From contig JAHLJT010009436.1 in NCBI GenBank assembly GCA_031308135.1, forward strand, positions 122,487,786 to 122,551,785: a DNA stretch of 64,000 bases, read 5' to 3'. How positions within the stretch are numbered: the stretch's first letter is position 1; every line of letters starts with the position of its first letter. This document shows, in pieces, positions 43,700 through 56,900 of the stretch. The notes under the pieces were generated by a model that ran no database searches, was not told the origin of the DNA, and saw only the letters and a program-made list of their open reading frames with translations. The DNA comes from Acheta domesticus. Its lineage: Eukaryota; Arthropoda; Insecta; Orthoptera; Gryllidae. Both the position numbers and the translations under genes were made by a program.

Positions 43700-46442
43700 A
43701 ACCCCCATTTAATGTAAGAATTTTAGGTTCCCCCACAGCAATGTTATATAGGGGTTCCACTGTGCTTTAAATTGCATCCTTCGAGTTAAATGTGAAAAAT
43801 AGATGATTTCACTTTGCATAATACGTGGAAACTATGAGTAATGTATGTAAAAAGTAAGTAGCTTTCATGAGTATAACAATATATTTTTCTATCCATTGTC
43901 ATACAAGTGGCATCAAGAATGCTTATTAGCAAAATGTGTATCCCTTACAAATGAGCATGGGAGGAATCATAAACCTTACGAATCAATATCAACAATTATG
44001 ACTATTAATCATTTTCACCCCACACTTAGTTAATACAGACCTAAGCTTAAATTATAATGCCCAGCCACAGATCTGCAATGGCTCCAATACTGATTCGGTT
44101 TATGTTCTTTTCAGCACAAATTTTATTTATATGTGGATTTGTGAAGTTGTCCCCATACAGAGTAACAATTAGTATTATTAGTTTAATTGGGAACATGACT
44201 TTCTAATGTTCTTTCCCTAACACACAGCTTGCTAGACTAAACAAAAACACGTATTTCAACAATGGCTGCTGAATGTAATGTTGGCAATTATTTTATTTCA
44301 TTTCTCTTCCAGCCGAAATGACATACGGTGAACCCAATTTCCCATCTAATACATTACATAACAATAAATACACGTAAATATCTACCCTTTCGACAAAACA
44401 ATTTATGTTTACAAATTTAAAAATCATTCACACATTTTCACATTTACATTTTATTCATATGAGTGCACTTCGTTTGAGATTGAATTCTTTTGTTTGCCAT
44501 TCTAACTTATCTTTAAAATTAAAGCACAATTTCGGCCTTGTCATAAATTTTATTTTAATGAAGTTTATCACTTTTCTGGTAGATGTTCCCTGAGTTGCCA
44601 AATGCCTGCGTGTGCACCCATATTTTGTTCCATTACCATATTATTTTTATCTGGAATCCAATTTCTACACTCCTGGACTAATATTAATGAACTAACATCA
44701 CTCTTTAAAAATCCCAAAACTTATCTAATTTTCTACTCAAATCTGCCAACTAATTTTTGACATGATGCATCCCGTCCAAAAACACAAAGCCATCTGAACC
44801 TAAGCATTGTTACATTACATTTTTCACCACTCAGTTTCAAAACAGAAAACTGCTATTCTAAAACAAATAGCACTCTCTATCTTACCATAGCATCTTCGAC
44901 TGTTTTGTTTCTACACTATGTCAGCTCCGTAACATTGATTAATTTATTTAATTACTGGGATGTGTCCAAATGGGCCCATACATAGTTACTTGTTGCAATA
45001 AGTAACACCACACTGACAACAGAAGGCGATAACGACTCTCCAGTCACATAGTAATTTTATTTACAACTACAATGCACATTGCATATCATTGGTACATTTA
45101 TGAAGAACATTAACACATTGAATTCAATGGCAGAAAGCTGTTTTCATTTAAATCAAAAAAGTATGTATTTTTCACGCTTCGTTAGCTTACGAATTTTTCA
45201 AACGGTAGTTGAGGTTTAAGTCAGAAACCGTCATATTATATTACACATCCATTAACAATATCCCATAAAAGTACATGCTGTTGTAGCACGGCTAATTTAA
45301 TCTTCCATGGAATCCACTTCTGTGTGAAATACTATCTTACAACAGTGATAGATAATCAAATATACATATTTTTTTTAATCAACAAAGGTAAGGTCCAAAA
45401 CTAATATGACAATCATCTTATGAAATAATTTATTGATTATTACACAACATGAAGTTTCAGAGAGCTTTTGCCTCCTTCAATCTGGAAAGGGCGTAGGCTA
45501 AACATTAAACATCCAGATGTCCGAAGAAGACAAAAGATCTCCAAAATGATATGTTGTTAAATAATAAATAAAATCATTCAAAAGACGGTGATTGTTACTA
45601 ATTTTCTTTTTTGGACCTTACACTATGTTAAATACTAATACTAAATAATGACTTATACTTTACAAAATGTATAACAATAAATAGCGTTTTTCAATAACAT
45701 ATGTTCTCCATTGACAACATTCAAAACGGTTGATCCCTTGAAAAGCAAGCTAGCACGATTGCACTGTACATTTCAAATCAAACACAAGTAGGGGTAGTTA
45801 AGTAATATAATTTATTATTTCAGGTCGAAAGTGGAAGGACTGGAGTTTTTACAGCTTTATTTATACTCAGCCCATACAGGAAAGCATTACTGAAGAAACA
45901 TTCCAACACATCAATGTTTTAATATTACAATATGCATTTGCAATATTGAACATTAGCATTGATCATAAGAATTAAGATCACATATATGAATAATATAACT
46001 GGATCACAATTTGTAGCATACAATAATTCAGCTTGGGTACATTCAAACAAATGATACTAATAACACGTTCTATGAGCTAGATGCGTAAGAATTACACAAA
46101 GAAAAATAAAATCTACTTGAAATATGAAGTCAGGACTGTACAACTGATGTTGAAGGTGGATGAATACACTAGTATGGTAGGTTGCACTTTCCAGCCTTCA
46201 ATGATTCAACTACTTTTAGTATACTAGCATTGAGGAATGTACAGAACATATCTGGCATGTATCAATCTGTCCTTGTTTGCTATGAACAAGCTTGCTGACC
46301 TGAACACTGAATTCTACAATGAAACATTTATTGAAGAGGTACAGAGAGTAAAAAATGCTAGTTTTCCAGGAATTGTTCAAGCAAACTCGTTGACCTCTGT
46401 GTTACAGAAGCCACTGACGTCCATAAAAGTTATTTATACCAT
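43700..46442 (-). other. Intergenic / possible 3' UTR of the SAFB-like gene
   Basis: Non-coding and AT-rich. It lies downstream of the SAFB-like stop codon. Several minus-strand AATAAA candidates exist (46327-46332, 45856-45861, 45811-45816). Which one is used cannot be decided from sequence. Confidence 0.4.
46327..46332 (-). promoter_or_regulatory. First candidate poly(A) signal of the SAFB-like gene
   Basis: AATAAA on the minus strand about 110 bases after the stop codon. Confidence 0.4.
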
Positions 46443-46647
46443 TCAGTATTTACGTATTGGCCCCATAGACTGCTTGTAAGAGTCGAACCTATCTGCTCCA
46501 TAGGGACCACTACTTGACATTCCCATGTTCATTCCAGGGGGATTTGGAGGTACATTCTGTTGACTCGTATAAATGGATCCTGGGCCGCCCATGCTAGGTC
46601 CACTGCGTCCCACAACTCCCATGGGACCACTTCCTCCACTCACCCAT
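46443..46647 (-). CDS. SAFB-like gene, terminal exon E
   Basis: Acceptor ATGCATACAG, then WVSGGSGPMGVVGRSGPSMG, SIYTSQQNVPPNPPGMNMGM and a C-terminal RFDSYKQSMGPIRKY, with TGA at 46443-46445. The Met/Gly/Pro-rich end without charge contrasts with exons A-C. Confidence 0.85.
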
Positions 46648-47892
46648 CTGTATGCATGTCAATCAATGTAAACAAACATACAAATATATACTCATGATAT
46701 TAAATTTCAAATGCAAATGAATTCATTTGAAACTGTAGAACATACATATGTAACAAGAAACACAAGTGAATGACTTGTGTTTTGTTTGGTGAATGTAATG
46801 GTGTAAATATTAATGGGAATTTGACAAGATCTATATTAGGTTGTGCAAGAAGTGTTCTTACTATAGTTTATCATGGTTATAATTTTGTTGTTTAAAAGAG
46901 ATCAGTATAAACCAATTTGTTTTAATTTTAAGAGAGTTTATTTTCACATTAAATTGAATTCTGAAATTGATTTCCTGTCATCTACTAAGCAGTCTTTTAA
47001 ATATGTAAATCTGCAGGAGTGTTTGCAAGTCAGAACATCAAGGAATACGGATGTTTTTCACACTTTATTCAAAGAACCTTATTTAAATGAATATGAAACT
47101 ATTCCCTAACATTGAAGAAGGTTCCTGATAATTTTTTTTCCTCATCTTGAACTCGGTCATACAATTCTGACAAAATAAAATCTCAAATTATCTGACAAGA
47201 AAATTGTTTTGTTGATGAGAAGATTAAATCATTTTGCACAAGTTATCACATTATTCTGTTCTTAAAATCATCAACAACAGTTTTTGACACTACCATTTCA
47301 TCTTCATGAGTATCAGTATCTTTCTGGTCATCCAATGACCACGTTATCCTTAAACACATCTTGCACACTGAATTTACTCGTTCCACTGATGCCTGATGAA
47401 TCTACAAACATTCCCTTCTGTGATACCCAATTTTCTTCCCATCACATACTAATTTGTGGCCTCTGATTCTTTGCCAAACATTTTAAATTCATGTGATTGA
47501 GTTGCGAACTGTGAACTCTTACTTACAACAGTATCACCATTGATTTGTATAGCTCTCTTTACCTGTCAGATGAACTAGATTCCATTGGACGTCCCCAGCT
47601 TTGTCCTCCATCAGATTTACGATCTCCGGATGCTCCCCAAGAATCTCTTGATGGAACTCCACTTCCACTTAAAGAACTGAATGGTTTCACGGGTGGTGGC
47701 CCACCTCCTGCATGCCAAGAGTCTCCTGATCTTTCAGAGTATCGACCTTCTCCTAGTGGAAGAAAAAACATTTTCAGTCATTTTGTGAGGTTTTCACTTA
47801 AAAATGTGAAATTAAATTGATCTGTTATGAATGCTTTTCACCCATTCATGCGTGTGCGTGTGTGAGAGTGGTGAGTGAGAGTGTGTGTAAGT

Positions 47893-47938
<46 letters not shown>

Positions 47939-50900
47939 AACTCTCCCCCTCCCTCTATCGCTCACTAGAAGTCGATCCAATCTTTTAATTTCATTTACAT
48001 TGGCTTATGAGTGTTTTTTATTTTATGTTGTAAGAAATCAACACATTCAGTAAAACTTTGAATATTGACTTTGGGCCTTCTTGCACCAAGTCACAGAGGC
48101 ATGTGTGCATGTGCACACATCCCCCTTCAATATTTTTTATTTATATGCTAGTGTTTAAGAAAGAATTGAAATTTGGTTCACATCAAAACCAACAAAAAAG
48201 TTCATAGTCTAACTGAAATAATACACCACAGACTTTTTCGTAGTTCTCACACCATTGTCTGATGGATGACTTCTTTTACACTCAATAAGCCAATTCTGGA
48301 AGTGCTGGGGATATTCATAAAAGTATTCCGCTTAACCCATCAGTGCTAAAAAAATAAATAAATAAATAAATTATAATTATATATGTATATAAATACAAAT
48401 AAATAAAATAAAAAGTCACTTTGTTAGTGAAGAAAGAACTGGAGAATTATCTGCAATTCAGAAAGGTAAGTATACTGCAATTTTTCTAACTTTGCCCCTT
48501 AAGGCCACTCAAATCCCATCTTCGCGATGGAATATGTCATGGTATTTCGCATCTTCCTCAGTCGTTTCACTAGATTTCATATGATCGCAATCGTATCAAG
48601 CAGTGGTTGCGATCATGCGACTTCTACCAACAAGACTGAGAAAGACGCGAATACCGTGACATATTCCATTGCGTAGATAGGATTTGTGTGGCCTTGACGG
48701 GCAGTTAGAGAAATCACAGTATAAGTAGGCAGGTAAACAGATTTTCACACTGAATGAAACGAAGAAGGGCAGTGTTTAAGAAGTATCATTTCATCATTGG
48801 TTACATAACTTGACATTATTCCTTTCTGCACCTTAGTTCCACTGGGTGGGCATAATTTCCTGTTCAAGTCCTATGGCTCACCCAGTTGCCCACCCAGTTG
48901 TCTTCTCAGTATCAATCCTTTCTCTCTCAGTTTCAACCTAAGGTTATGCCATCTCTTAAATAGCAATGGCTTCGACCTCAAAGTGTGTGTGTCTAACAAG
49001 GCGAAAGAAATGAATTAGATTTTATTACTGCTAGTATGACATATCTAAATAAGATCATAAAGGTAACATTTTCTGTTTAACGGAGCGATGGTAAGATTTT
49101 CTGTTTTCACAATTTTAGTTGTAAGAAGACAGTCAATTCCGTGCAGGCTATTATGTTTGTCACAAAAAACTACTCATATTTTCAAAATATTTTACTTGAT
49201 CTTATTTGAAGATCTGTTTTTGATGAGGATATTTCATTAAGAAAAACAATTTTATCTTCACAATTGTAGTTGTAGGAAGAAGCCGAAACTTTTTATTTTA
49301 TTTTCTTTTTAACTTTTGCATTTTAACAAACATGAAACTTGCATCATTCTCTTAAGCTTCCTTTATGCTATCTCAGGTCCCAATTTAATCAAAAAAACCT
49401 TGTGCAGTTTTCAAGGAGGGAGAGAGAGAGAGAATTGTATTGAAATAGTTTTTGTAGGAAGACACTGAAAAAATTTTGAATTTTCTCAATTTTCAAAAAA
49501 TCTGTTTTCAGCCAACATGAGACCTACTCCAGTCTCTTAAATGACCTTCAGACTAGCCACCAAAATTCAGTGAAAATTGTTGGCCCGATTTTTTTAAAAA
49601 AATTTGAAATGTCCCAGGGGCTTCAAGTAAAGTACCATCAAAATTAAATTATCAGTTTCAAATTCAAGGGCCCACGAGATCAGCCCAATCGATCTGGAAA
49701 TATCAATTTTGGAGAAAATTGGCTGAATGGTTCAGTCCCTAGCGTTGTTCACAAACACAGATGTTTTGCTTTTAATTGATTTTTCAGTATCAAGGAACCA
49801 CACAACAGAGATTCAGGCTGCAGCATATCTTAAGGGATTTTTCTTTCTTAATTAGGTACATAGGTATTCCCATGCCCTTACAGAAGTTTCATTTTTGAGA
49901 ATTTGAAACAAATATTTGTTAAATATAAACTATATTGTTTATATTTAACAAATGAATGTTGAATATAAACAATATTTCTCACAATCTTGTCAGGGAGATC
50001 ATTGTAAGTAAGAAGATTGTGAGAAATATTGTTTATATTTGTGTTAAGTCTACAGAAAAATACATTTGATAAAAGTATTTGAATAAAAAGGAATTGATTT
50101 GATAATCAATGTGTTATAATGTTTCCGACTTTTTAGTACATAATTATCTTGGCCATATTATTAACTAGAGCACAAAAGTTTGGCAAAATACATTTTTATA
50201 ATTGATGAGATTTTATTACTTAACAATAGGACTCACTTAAATATACTTCTGGAGTTGTTTTAGTAATTTTCATTTTGCCCCCTCCCCCTTTCCCCCCCTC
50301 CTATTTTAGCATCTGATGCCTATTTTCGGCATTTTGCCTTCTTTGTGCCTTATTTGTCATTATTTTCCCTTTCCTCCTGGCAGGAATCTCTATCGAGATG
50401 AAAATTGCAAACCTGGACAACATGAAGTTTCATCTTTCTACAGGCGCAAAGGCACCACAGTCAAGTTGAGATAAAAATCTATAAGACAATGGAAGATGAT
50501 ACCAGAGAACATTTTGATATTTTTCATTGATGGTGATGAACTCATACGAGATTCCACAATACCATTTCTTAGAAACAGCGTCATGAGTAAAATAAATTTG
50601 TAGTCAGTAGTTTCCTCACATGTTGGTGCTAATGCAAATTTTACAGTTAGAATGAAAATGTGAAGCATTTAATAATTAATTTTTTACAATAATTCCTTTT
50701 TATTGGTGATTTTTCAATGTTTCCGTTTTTATCCCCATCACCCATTACAAAATTATTAACTTAAGAGAGGGGGAAAAAACAACCTTTCTACATTGAAGAT
50801 ATGTTGCGCAAAGTAGTAATCGTATTATTTTGAAGCTATTTTACACTAAAATTTACAATGATTTAAAATAATTAATTATATTTTATTATCAATAAACTTA

Positions 50901-53900
50901 AGTGGCCAAATATATAATTTTGAATATAACTCATACTTTAAAACAAAGAGTATAGCCGAACAAGAGAGTGAAAAGTGCCCCAAACCAAATCTGTAATCTC
51001 ATACTCATGTGTAAGAGAATAAGTCTTAAGGGCGTATTTTTTTCCAAATCACATTTTGGTGCAAATTCCAAGTTTTTAAACTGATACAATTGGTTTTAAT
51101 TATTTTACAGAATCATCCATGCTGTTTAAAAATCTGAAAGAAAGAAAGAAAGAAAAAGAAAAAAAAAGGTTATAGAATGTTCCGATACACATTCTAGGGA
51201 AAAAAACTGAGACAGTACTCCAACGTTATCATGTTGAAAATCAATTTCAAAAATTTATTTATTTTTTTCTATTTGAATTTGGCGACAAAATTGGTAGACA
51301 AAAATACCTTCAAATTCACCTATTTTTTTCGTTCTGGAATTTTTTTTTAACCTGATACATGCAATAGAAGATGAGAGAAAAGTAAAACACCTTTCTCATT
51401 GTATCTCTGCAATAGACAAAGAGGCTGATTTTTTGGGAATCTACACTGTTTATTCTCTTTCATTTGAGTATTGCGATTATCGATTTCCTTTGGGGGCACT
51501 TTTCATCATTGCACCTGAGGAGTACTGTGCGACTGTCCGTACCTCTGCAGAAACGTTCAGAAATAACAAGCAGGATGGCAAATTTAATCTCCTTGGATCT
51601 CCAAGGGATAGATCAGAATAGAATGTATTTCCAAGTTACCATACATATATTGTGATATACCAGAATATTATAGATTTTATTTAATGATATTAGCTGTACA
51701 TGGGGTGGATAAATGGGTATACAATATGGCGGTATACGGCCTTAGCAACGACAGCGCAGAGGTTGGCAAGGTCAACAAACTCTACACAGGCCTTGAAGAT
51801 GTCAGGACGCTGGCTAGATAGCTAAAGAAGATGTGGTTGGTTCAGAAACGAATGACTGACGGAGGTCGCGGCTACTTGAGTTCGTAAGAGACGCACGGGT
51901 TGGCTAGTGAAGAGTAGACAGTCTAATTTTGCCGCTGTGTTTTGAAAAATAGAATGAGGGACGCTGACCGAACCATAAAGGGTTAAAGAACACATTGAAC
52001 AGAACATTCTGACTCTGGGTGTCGTGGTGTAAAGATCGTTTGCAGACATTATATTAGGAAAGTGGGACTTGTATATTTTTTTGTGAGAGAAGTAATAGTT
52101 TCTTCGGACTCTGAGAATTATTTGCCAGAAATGAATTCGCGGAGGACTTGCATAGTTTTCGGATATTACAGTTGAACTTTAATGTTTTACATAACCAGTG
52201 GGAAAGATTAGGAACTGGGAGCATCGGATAAGAAACGATAAATAGTTTATGCACTGTGGACTGGACGTGTCAGCAGCAGCGCAAGACCGGAAGAAAGAAG
52301 CGAAACTTGGAACCAACAACGGTCAAGTGAGAAGCGACTTCGGAGCGTTGGCAAGCAAAACGGTAAAGAAATACTGCAGTACAAAAGAGATAACATATTT
52401 AAAAGGTCATGACCATAAAATTAATAGTTAAAACTTAAAGTTAAATAAATTATTGAATTTTGTTCTTTGGAAATGAAAGGAGTTTTCATTTGTCAATCAT
52501 AATTTTGAAAATAATTAGTTGGAAGCATATAATTATTACATTTCAGATTCCACGCCATACTGTATAGTTGGCAGATCAGGTAATCGGCTATCGAGGCGAT
52601 AGCGAGTATTTGTATCCGGACCCATCGACCCAAGCTAGCTGGATGTTTATACAATTTTGTTCAAATTAGTTGGGAAAACTTTGGTAGTAATTAATGTAAC
52701 CTGTTTCTGGCGCCCAAATCTTAATATAAATTTGGAACAGGCCATAATTACAACCACACTCTTGATGAGACGATGGTAAAGGTATATTTCAATATACATA
52801 CATTGTCCACATGAAATAGTCAAGAATCCATAGATATTGTGCTGAAGACAATTATTATTGCCTGTGCTTATGATACTTTATATTTTAAATTCAAGTTTGA
52901 GGTTTTTCGTAAGACAAAGGCATATCTATTATTGCAATGTAATCCACTTCCGCATAAAAGAATTGTTTAACTCCAAAAACCTATAAGTTACATCGGGTTT
53001 CAAGTTTTGACATCAACAAACATTGTGAAGTGGAACGTACTACCAAAAAGATGTATTTCATAAATAAATAAAAAAAGACATTTTTAAAATACAAATATGA
53101 ACCCAACCTTCAAAAGTGATTATTTTTCATGAAAAAGTTTTCAAAAAAATCTATTTCTGTTGAGGCACAAAAATGTTTTACATGATGAAAAATGAAGAAA
53201 CATTTGAGGCAGTCATGACATGGCATACAGCAACGAGACAGCTTTACATTACATACATTTGGATTTCGGGAAAATGATCTACTTTTCTTTTACATAGGCT
53301 GTCAGGCAAATAAGTTTTAGTTTTTATTCTTGGAAACACTCCTCCAAATTTATAACTGCCCTTTGCATTGTCTTCTGAGTATGGAACAGAATTCAGAAGT
53401 GTGTGTGTGTGTGTGTGTGCTACTGCTACCCAAAAATCCACAAAGTCAAGTTTTTCACACAACAATTTAATTTGCTACATATCTAATGAATCTGAACAAA
53501 GAAGATAGCTTTTCTGTTTGAAGAACTGATTCCAGAGATGGTATCAGAGGAAGAGGTTCAAAAAATTGTGTCGACTGTCAAATGCTTTGATAATGCATTT
53601 TCAATTTCATTTTAATTGTCCCAATACTCAATTTCTTCACTACCCCAGGGAAGAGGCATGAAAGGAATAGTACAAGTCCTACCATCATTGGTGACGTGAA
53701 AATAACTGAATCATTGATGAGATCTAATATTTCTTTTGTATTCACCCATAAAAATATGATTGAACAGCCTATTAAAATTATTGACAAAATTTGAGACCCA
53801 TTGTAACCCAGAGGTTACATCATAACAAACAAATACCTCATTCGGCCAAAAAATTAAAAAAATGAACTATAAGTAATAATTGAAATTCTTCCCTAAAATT

Positions 53901-56900
53901 ACATGAACTTGTAAAACAGATTAATTACAATTTTTACACATTCTGTTAAATTTACTTTCACTGCGGTGCATCGACCTTCAAATGTCGAGAGCAATGAGTT
54001 TTCTTCAAAGAGATAGCAAACACTTTCAACAATGCTACGGAAATATGCAGAACTGTCCTCATTGTTTGAAACAAAAGATAAGCTATGTAACCTACAGGTT
54101 AAGCGGGGTCTGAGGAGGTTAACGCGAAAAAATAAACAAAACACTGAAATTATTTATTTGTTACATTTTATACACAATATTTATATTAGCTGGTTTTTCT
54201 TTTAACATTAAGATGGCCATATTTTCAATTACAAACGTAGATGTCAAGTTGTAAGTTCGTTTTAAAGTAATGTATATGTAATATTCAAAATTATACAATT
54301 GGCCACTTTTATATTTATTAATAATAAAGTATAATTGTTTTAAATCAATGTAGATTTTTGTGTAAAACAGCTTCAAAATAATATGATTACTACTTGGGAA
54401 AATGTATTCTCAATGTGGAAAAGAAGCTTTTTTTGAGTCAGTTAATAATTTCTAAAAAATATTTGGAATTATATCTAAAGATTGACATTTTTACTGATGT
54501 CTGGTATCACAGTGAGGTAGCACATGTGCAATTTTCTCCCAACAGAAATATTAGTTCAAAAATTGGAAAACATTCAAATTTCCAATTTTTAAGAGAATGT
54601 AATTTCAAGTGGTACACTATTTGCCAATGATGTTTTATAAAAAGTAACTGTACTGTTATGTGTAAAAGAAGAGAAAAAAATTAAGGCTGTGTTTCTATTC
54701 CTTCTTTGAGAAATTACTTTCTGAAAATCAGATTACATTAATTCGCTTTCCACAGATTTGGTTGCAAATACTTCCCAAATAAAAACGTAAAAGGTATGTA
54801 AATAATATTTCAATTTGTAGGCTAGAGTATACTGAATACTGAATCCAATGCCTTTTATTCTAGAATGTCTCAACAACCCAGATCTAAGTTATTTAAAAAA
54901 GAGTAAATGTCTATTAACGCGAAAAATGGCTCATGTTTGTAAACCAAGTACGCGCACACACACAACAGAAAAATATAATAATAATAATAATATAATAATA
55001 ATAATAATGTTTTTGAACAGCCAAAACCTAAAGAAATTATGTTCACTGTATGAAATGTTTGGAGAAGGTCAAGCAAACAATCTATTAAATTCTGGACCAC
55101 TTAAAATGGATCGACCCTACATTGTGTTTATTCAATGGGGTAATTTGCATATATTTAATGTTCATTCAATATGCTATTTATAATTACAAATTAAAATATT
55201 GTTCTAAATGTATAAAGCCAATTGGCATAAATAAATAAAATTGAAACAGCCACCCAAGTTTCTAGGAATGGCTGCTAGAGTAGGGCTTCAAGATGACGAT
55301 ACAACTCTCAAATAAAATTAATTGTCACCAACAGACTATTCCATTTCTTAAATCATAAGAATATTGCCTTTTTTTATTCTTTCTTCACAAGTAATTTCTG
55401 ATTTCCTCGATTCCTACCCTTAGCTGAACCAGTTGATTTTCAACCTTCTTATTTCCAGACAAGAACAGGAAAGTTTACTTTATAAACTATTGTACTCTGA
55501 GATAATAAATAAAATTATTCTTCAATGTTTTTTTTTACTACCAACCTTTAGCTGAATCAGGATATCGTTCACGAGCAGAATGTCTCATATCCACCTTAGG
55601 GCGATGATCACCCTCAGGTCGTCTTTCATCACGAACTCGGAAACTTGGACCACGTTCAAACCTGCATTTCAAGACCATAAATGGAAAAAGGTCTTAATGA
55701 AAAGTACATACAACAAAAGGTAACATTTAATGTTGGCAATAAGGGTCTACCAATTGATTTGCAACAGTATTACCAGAAAAATACACATAACTATGTACAG
55801 ACTGCACAGAAAAAATTGAGTGTTGCAATATCCCAGAAATATAGGCACCATTAGTAAATAGAAATGTTAGCGTTAACTAATAAGGAACATTATATTTTAG
55901 GCTTCAATAGTTTACCGTTTTGGATTCACTTCAGTAACTAAAGAGAAAAAAGAAAAAAAAGGAAAAACAATACAAGAAAAAAAATTCTGATGTGCATACA
56001 TTCCAATATAATAAGTTTAATTAAAAAATTCCTTTCCATATAGCACATGCACAATTGTGTACATGCATGCGTGCATGCGTGATGTATGCACACGTATCAC
56101 CTTGTCCGCTAGTAGGTGTGTAGGTGCACGCACCACCTAGCGCAAGTGTGTGTGTGTGTGTGTGTGTGTGCACATTACATCATACAATGTGTGTGATAAC
56201 AGTGGCTGTGTTTGTGAGCATGTCCATGGCTATGTACGCGCAAGGACATGCACAACTCTATGCAGAAGGGTAAGCACTGTTGGGCGTGCGCTTGTGTATG
56301 TCTATGAAAATGTGTTAATTATTACATAATTAATTTGTATGAAATTATTACTTCATACAATACAATTTCAATAGACTACAATGGATAGGTATTTGGTACA
56401 TTATTGAAATTTGGGGGAAATGTGTAAAACTTCCTTCTGACTACTGTATCACTTATGGTATTGATAAAAAGCTAGGGAATGTGCGTCACCTTGAAAGGGA
56501 ATAGGCGACTCATCAAGGAATCTGCACTCATGAAAGTATGGTGCAGACTGGTAGTAAAGAGAACTCTAAACGTTTATATTACACTAATTAATATATAAAC
56601 GTGAATTTGTTTTTCATGATATGTGCAACAACAGCAATTACTACCACTGGAATGATTGCTCCCAAATTTTACAAGAACACTTTTGAGCCTTCAAAAATCA
56701 ATGTCTTACCCATCCAAAGTCTTAATATTATTTCAGTAGTACACCTTCCCTTTGTGGCTCACACATACACAATCAATAAATGAGGTCTCTAAAGATAGAG
56801 AATTTCACTGAGATGTGACAAATTGCACTTTGTCTTTAAAACCATGAAGGATTTGTTTAAAAACCACATCTAAATATTCATGTAAAATGCAACCTGCAAC

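Larger units (their letters stand above)
47753..55545 (-). other. Intron C-D of the SAFB-like gene, about 7.8 kb, repeat-rich
   Basis: It holds a (CT)n run, a family P palindrome, an inverted R1 copy, a hairpin at 49907-50045, an LTR-like block at 51700-52710, and (GT)n and (AAT)n runs. A short open frame at 51433-51621 has no recognisable domain. Confidence 0.65.

Noticed and set aside
46237..46479. 80-codon plus-strand open frame
   Set aside because: It overlaps the terminal exon and 3' UTR of the SAFB-like gene on the other strand and shows no domain.
47817..48053. Open frame with a long Leu/Ser run
   Set aside because: It is the translation of a (CT)n microsatellite.
51433..51621. 62-codon plus-strand open frame in a SAFB-like intron
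   Set aside because: Composition is plausible for coding sequence, but there is no recognised domain and no clear splice sites.
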